Positions 58,892 to 64,000 of a DNA stretch of 64,000 nt are shown here, one piece after another (within the stretch, counting starts at the first letter, position 1; each line of letters starts with the position of its first letter). A model generated the notes under the pieces. It did no database searches. It saw nothing but the letters and a program-made list of their open reading frames with translations, and was not told where the DNA came from. The DNA comes from Ceratobasidium sp. AG-K (Eukaryota > Basidiomycota > Agaricomycetes > Cantharellales > Ceratobasidiaceae). Both the position numbers and the translations under genes were made by a program. The stretch lies in NCBI GenBank assembly GCA_037039685.1, contig JAWNGF010000002.1, positions 682,001 to 746,000 of the forward strand, in the 5' to 3' direction.

Positions 58892-60686
58892 ATGGCACAC
58901 AAAGAAAAACGGCCTTTGGAAGGCATCCGGGTTATTGAGGTATGAGTTTCAATCAAATCATACTTTCAGGACTCATAGGTCTGTCTAGTTTGCAGGTTTA
59001 GCTCCCGTGAGTGTTTGACGTACCCAGTCACCAGATTCGGTTTTAAGAGACGGTCACCAGGGTCCCCTATGCGGTGAGTGCTCGGAGTTTCACTATACGA
59101 TCCGCATTCCCAGATTGAAGTACCATGGTGCGAAGGTCTTGTCCTCGCTGACTTGGGCGCGACGGTCGTTCGAGTCGACAACCCTGCATCGGTTGGCGCT
59201 CCACCTAACGATGTGTTGTGTCGAAGGAAACAGTCGATCGCCATTTCACCCAAGACTTCTACGGGACGAGCTGCTCTGCTACGTTTGATTTCCAAGTCGC
59301 ATGTTCTCATTGATCCGTTTCGGTGAGGCAAAATCATACCCTATTTGCGATCAGACTAATGTGCCGATGATTCAGACCAGGCGTCATGGAGAACCTGGGG
59401 CTCGGTCCTGAAGTATTTCTGGGTCCACAAGGAGTAAATACTCGACTGATTTATGCACGGCTCGTGGGGTAAGTTCGTCGCAGGTGATATGCGTGTATTT
59501 ACTAATGCGGGCTCTGCCATAAGTTTCGACCGGCGCGGCGAGCTGAAAAACATGGCTGGTTAGGGACAAATTGCTCCTTGTACAGAAGGAAGTTTATTTA
59601 ATGCTCGCTTATAGGACACGATCTCAACTATCTGGCGCATTCGGGAGTACTTGGGGTGTGTTAAAATGCTTATTATAAGCAAGGATGACTTAAGAGATTT
59701 GGCTAGATGATGCCTCCTACGACACCAGAAGGACGCCCAGGATTTCCTTTGAATATACTGGCAGATATGGCGGGCGGTGGCCTCATATGCGCTACCGGGA
59801 TTCTTGCAGCTTTGTTATCGTTATCCAACGATTCGACGGCACACGGCAAAGTGGTAGAAACCGACATGGTAAGTTTGCTCGGATCGTCCTGTTTATGGAA
59901 GGCCCATTTTCCACGCGCCTAGGTCGCAGGATCAAGGTACATTTCTAGTTTCAACTTGCTTCATGCATTGGATCCCAACAACCCGATATTTGCCCAACCC
60001 TCCGGGCGAAGTTTGCTTGATGGAGGAGCTCCGTTTTATAACTCCTATCAATGTTCCGATGGAGGTTGGATGAGTGTGTAAGTTGCTATTTATAAATCCG
60101 AATTTACGGTTGCGCTTCAACTGGCTCCTGTTTAGAGCGTGTCTCGAACCCAAATTTTTCGCCACATTCTGCTCCCTACTTCAGCAAAGCGTTCCTTCGG
60201 ATTTCAGCTCTCCTTCTGGTGCCGTGCGCCCGGAACCATCGATCCAACAGCAGCGCGACAAGTGGAATTCAGTCGCACTTTGGATCGGGGCAGCGTTCAA
60301 AACTCGATCGAGGCAAGAATGGGAAACTGTCTTCCAAGGCAAGTCTGTTCCACACCCATGGCGAACCCTAGTCCTGAACGTGTTGGCTAGGGACGGACGC
60401 CTGCGTCGTTCCGGTGTTGACGCCAGCCGAGGCTGCGCAAGTCCATGGCCCCGTTCCCACCCCACATCCCAACTATGTGACATATGCTAGCGGCGTACCA
60501 GAGCTGATTCCTCTGGGCCAGAGCGAATCGACAACGTCGGGAGCATTATCTCCACTCGGACTTCCACCCGGAAAGCATACATTTGAGATCCTGCGTAGTC
60601 TCGAATTGAGCCCTGCTGAGATTGCTGAACTGAAGCATCAGGGTGCTCTCGGGAATCAAGTTGAGAGAGCCAAGGGAAAACTGTAG
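58892..60686 (+). CDS. CoA-transferase family III / alpha-methylacyl-CoA racemase-like enzyme
   Basis: Exons in order: MAHKEKRPLEGIRVIE; an 18-nt exon (58989-59006) coding FAGLAP; a 13-nt exon (59061-59073) completing GPLCG; LVLADLGATVVRVDNP; TSTGRAALLRLISKSHVLID; PGVMENLGLGPEVF; GVNTRLIYARLV; KNMAGHDLNYLAHSGVLG; FPLNILADMAGGGLICATGI; KVVETDM; GGAPFYNSYQCSDGGWMSV; CLEPKFFATFCSLL; WETVFQGTDACVVPVLTPAE; and a C-terminal helix region. The Asp-157-type active-site context (MAGHDLNYLA) and the ILADMAGGG loop are those of AMACR (PF02515, CaiB/BaiF). Likely epimerises 2-methylacyl-CoA in peroxisomes or mitochondria during branched-chain fat oxidation; other CoA-transfer reactions are possible. The last intron (60339-60390) begins GC (CAAG|GCAAGT). 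Confidence 0.87.
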
Positions 60687-60985
60687 ACACAGCCGAGCGC
60701 ATTGAAATATCGTTTAAGCACCCGAAGCAATGTGGGGCTTGTTCAGTACGTTGATTGGTAATTAAAACTGGAGTTGCGTTTGCTCGTATATTACCTTTCC
60801 ATGCGTAGCTAAGCTACTTTGGTACAGCTGAACGGTATAGCCCTTTCCTCGGACCCGCTCGAAATGGTCATGTATGCCACCAAATGAGTGTAACCACGTG
60901 ACGGAGTGGAACAAGGAAAGCGCCTTAGTCAATGCCCACTGCGACTAACACGATCTAGCACCATCTTCTACTCGTTTAATCGGAC

Positions 60986-62319
60986 ATGTCGGACGAGATG
61001 CACCGATACGCCACTGCTAGCCCTGTTGAAAGTTCTGGCAGCGCCACCAGGCTTTTCTTTGTTGCGACATACGACGACCACAGTGTAGCTATCAAAAGAA
61101 ATCCAGACTATGAAGTACGACTAGTTTCTTGTGCAACTCGGGTGGGACCTAACATCCCGCTAGGAAACAATCGCCTCGGTCCGTAGAGCGTTCCCAGCTC
61201 TGGCAACTCTTTCTTTGGCCTCTTGTGTTCGACTGTCGGCCCGCTTCAGCGAATTCCCAGATCTGTTGGTTGAGATAAACAGAGAATTATGGAAGGAGCT
61301 ATTGCCGAGTTTAACCATTGTTCAGGTGTCGGCTAAGGGAAACTTACTCTCGGGCCACAATAATGTGGGAGTCACCCAAATGGAAACGGCAGCGACAAAT
61401 GCTCGTGAGTGGGGTCCTCTTACTCGTTAAAGTAAGTCCAGCCACTGAGATCATTTCTAGAAGATGAACTTGGTGTACACTCCGGACCCATAACGGTCTA
61501 CATCTCCGATCTGCGGGCAAACATCAATACCCTTGCCCTACCGTTGTTCTCTACTACCACGATATGTCATTTAAAAGATGTAATTCGGGAGCATGACGAT
61601 CGGCTTCCCCAATTCCTGACACTGACGTACGAAAATTTTTCTAATCTCGAGGACCATAAGCAACTCCACCACTACAATATTGGCGACAACTCCCTGGTCA
61701 CGATCACAACTGAGTTCATGGTTTACATTATTGGAATAAACCTTCCAAGGATACCCATTACTGTGACTACGTTTACAACCGTTCGGTTCCTAAAAGTTCT
61801 TGCCTTCGCCTTGATGGACGAGGATTCAAAGAAACGCCTTCCCCCATATATTCAAATATTAATGTGTTCGGGGGACACACTGGACGACTCAAGAAAGCTA
61901 GGGTCATATAGGCAGATTGTTCCAGGCTGTGAGATTCGCATCAATAGGGGGATACGATTAAGTATGTACCTGACTCAAGTTTGCCAGTGGGGGCTTATTT
62001 GATTACATGCACTCTATTAGGGCAACACACGACTGATTACGGACTAGTCGACCTCTGCGTCCACAAACATACACCTTCAAACCAAGTCGAGGACATACAG
62101 TACAAAGTACTATCCGGATCGACCGCAATGGACGTGAAGCTTCTCATAGCCAACACAATCAATATACCAAAACGCTCGCAGACGTTGCAAAGCTCATCCC
62201 ATGAGCTCTTGTACGACTCGAATATCATCAAATCACCGAGCCGAAATGGAACTATTATTATTCATTTAACTACCTCTAACCAAGGCAACGTTGAGGTGCA
62301 AGGACGGGACGCCGAGTAA
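60986..62319 (+). CDS. Multi-ubiquitin-like (beta-grasp) domain protein, paralog A
   Basis: Four exons: 60986-61114, 61164-61404, 61461-61961, 62021-62319; 389 residues. Residues about 20-100 (LFFVATYDDHSVAIKRNPDY, ASVRRAFPALATLSLASCVR, ELLPSLTIVQV) form a first module seen also in paralog B. About 133-205: ITVYISDLRANINTLALPLF, ICHLKDVIREHDDRLPQFLT, LEDHKQLHHYNIGDNSLVTI; the last follows the ubiquitin pattern L-E-D-x-K-x-L-x-x-Y-x-I-x-x-x-S. About 209-285: ITVTTFTTVRFLKVLAFALM, IQILMCSGDTLDDSRKLGSY. About 298-375: YKVLSGSTAMDVKLLIANTI, HELLYDSNIIKSPSRNGTII. None ends in Gly-Gly, so these are fixed Ubl modules, not conjugatable polyubiquitin. No other domain seen. Role unknown; perhaps a docking platform for ubiquitin-pathway or receptor proteins. 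Confidence 0.75.
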
Positions 62320-63145
62320 TAAATGATAAACGGGAGGGGAGTATAACTGTGTTAGGGTTGGGATTAGGCATATGATCGACCTAATATGTTTCAGTGGCCG
62401 TGGGTAATGCTAGTAAGCTTAAGAGAGTAGGTTGCCTCCACATGTTATTAGTTTTTGTTACGTATATGCGTCTCAACTCTATGCCGCAACTACATATGGA
62501 GCAATGTCCAACAAGTTAGCCATAATTATTAACAATAAACGTTGGGCCCATGATTCAAGAGGCCAAGGATCTGACACCGAACTACCCTCGTGCAGAGTGT
62601 CATCCATAAATTCCGCAAGCCGCGTTACTGGCCAAAATCGTCGTGTATCTTTCATACGCCAATATCTCGGGCTGTCATTATTCCTACCGGGAGGATCCTT
62701 AAAGATAAACATACGGCGGTGAATACAGCGAGGAGAGTGAACAACGACTATCAGAACATCGCTAAAGTCAACGATAGCACACAGGAAAGGCGCCGATGTG
62801 AGATTCTCATTAATGGAGAAATACACTGCATATGCGTTGTCATAGTCAACTCTGAGTATCCGTTCCTTGCATAGCGCCTCAGAGCACGAGCCCTAACAAT
62901 TTCTGTACAAATATTGCTCATTTTAACTACACATTCGAGTGAAGGATACTCACTGAACTTGGTATCCTGTCCAAACCTTCCCCCGGAAAAAAATCACGAA
63001 CGCTCGACGCTCTACAGCAACCTCGAATCCAGAGTAGGATTAGTGGTTCTGTATAACACCAGAAGGGTATCGAACACGTGATCTCTCGCAGGTCGTGGGG
63101 TTCGCACTGCCAAACAACGTCACTTAATTTACTTATCCGATTGCA
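62320..63145. other. Spacer between the two multi-Ubl genes
   Basis: 826 bases. Overlapping open frames on both strands (62432-62874 plus; 62479-62826 minus) have no recognisable motif or conserved partner; the minus frame has a Pro/Arg-rich stretch (FKDPPGRNNDSPRYWRMKD). Probably the 3' UTR of A and promoter of B. Confidence 0.35.
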
Positions 63146-64000
63146 ATGTCAAACGGCGAACTTTCTCCAGTCGATACTATTGGATTGTCTGCTAGCGCTG
63201 GTCCAATTAATAATATTTTCATTGTCGCGGTGCATAATAACCACAGAGTAGCCCTGAAGAGGAACCCAGATTATGCAGTATGGTTTGTAGCTCTGATAAG
63301 TTAAGTCGAACTTAACAATTATCTCAGGCTACCATCACCTCGATCCAAAAAGTATTCCCCGCTCTAGCAACGCTCCCCCCGACCTCCCGGATTTGCCTCT
63401 CCGCCCAGTTCGACGACTTCGAAGATCAAGTAATAGAAATAAGTGAAGAGATATGGGAAGGATTGCTACCATCTCTAAAGGCCGTACAGGTCTCGGTTGT
63501 GGGAGGCCCGTGTCCTGACCTAGATGAGGAGGCTAGCCAGTTAGAGACACCTGTGACGGTTGAACGTGAGTGAAGTTCCGTAGCTAGCCTTGATTAAATA
63601 TATGTGCTTATAATATAAATGGTAGAGAGCCCTTCTATCTCTACCGAACTCAAACCGTTCGTACTCCATGTACGCGATACGGCAGCAAACGTTGAAACTC
63701 TCGCTCTTTCCATTCTCTCGACCCACACTATTCGCCAGTTGAAAGACATAATATTGGAGCACGACAATCGGCTTCCCCGCTTGTTGACTCTAGCGCACGA
63801 AGGTGTGCCAATTCTGGAGGACGACAAGCGACTTCAGGACTATGGTATCAGCGATGAGTCGGTGGTCACGATAACTACCGAATTCATAGTTTATATTACT
63901 GGGCGATATATACCGAAAACGCCAGTGACGGTAGCTACATTCATGACTGTTCGTTTCTTGAAGGTTCTTGCATTCGCCTTGATGGACGAAAACGCAAAGC
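63146..64000 (+). CDS. Multi-ubiquitin-like (beta-grasp) domain protein, paralog B (cut by right edge)
   Basis: Visible exons 63146-63277, 63328-63565, 63626 to beyond 64000, at the same places as in paralog A; about 248 residues seen. First module: IFIVAVHNNHRVALKRNPDY, ATITSIQKVFPALATLPPTS, WEGLLPSLKAVQVSVVGG. Second module: FVLHVRDTAANVETLALSIL, IRQLKDIILEHDNRLPRLLT, ILEDDKRLQDYGISDESVVT, an even closer match to the ubiquitin pattern than in A. Third module begins VTVATFMTVRFLKVLAFALM; 15 residues (TVRFLKVLAFALMDE) are identical to A. The rest is off the window. Tandem duplication of a young family; divergence is uneven, with the third module most conserved. Confidence 0.75.

Noticed and set aside
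62432..62874. Overlapping open frames on both strands between the multi-Ubl genes
   Set aside because: No recognisable domain; not conserved around the paralog.
63085..63115. tRNA B-box-like text (GGTTCGCACTGCC)
   Set aside because: No matching A box, acceptor stem or anticodon arm could be drawn.

Overview
The window is nuclear DNA of a filamentous fungus, very probably an agaricomycete basidiomycete. Reasons: about 20 gene models with many 45-60 nt GT-AG introns, very short intergenic spaces, a Zn(II)2Cys6 regulator, an Atg17 homolog, a U4/U6.U5 tri-snRNP SART-1 protein, GPI-anchored GH128 enzymes, and tandem NACHT-WD40 (NLR-like) receptors. The NACHT-WD40 style, F-box family and LINE remnant remind me of Ceratobasidiaceae (Rhizoctonia/Ceratobasidium); this is inference, not tested.

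Layout. 1-2077: 5' part of a cytochrome P450 on the minus strand, whose heme-binding end lies off the left edge. 3247-4608: an intronless secreted protein of unknown function. 4905-5320: 3' end of a dead LINE. 5842-8797: two tandem GH128 beta-1,3-glucanase paralogs. 9014-11970: SART-1/Snu66 splicing factor. 13266-25053: two complete tandem NACHT-WD40 genes (1479 and 1470 residues) with identical six-exon structure; between them lies a third copy of the 3' flank, the scar of a lost paralog. 27654-30560 and 31580-33071: a Zn(II)2Cys6 regulator divergent from a zinc alcohol dehydrogenase, sharing a 1 kb promoter with three inverted repeats. 34605-37959: an RWD/DUF1115 protein and an L-arabinokinase N-domain-like protein, convergent. 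39794-40922: an Egh16/Gas1-like secreted protein. 41400-42989: an F-box pseudogene. 43450-44397: a DsbA/FrnE-type oxidoreductase. 45507-49533: GUP1-like MBOAT acyltransferase and PP2A activator PTPA, convergent. 49817-53868: an FHA/G-patch protein and a Myb-like protein, convergent, with a strong hairpin between them. 54468-56237: ATG17. 56791-60686: a secreted Thr/Ala-rich protein divergent from a CoA-transferase family III (AMACR-like) enzyme. 60986 to the right edge: two tandem genes, each encoding a protein made of successive ubiquitin-like beta-grasp modules.

The housekeeping genes (SART-1, PTPA, GUP1, ATG17, FHA/G-patch) look intact. The accessory part is the P450, GH128 pair, NACHT-WD40 cluster, regulator/dehydrogenase pair, Egh16-like protein, F-box relic and multi-Ubl pair. 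The strongest candidates for undescribed biology are the multi-Ubl genes and the NACHT-WD40 cluster with its unknown N-terminal domain. Splice junctions were assigned by eye from GT/AG signals, reading-frame continuity and paralog comparison.
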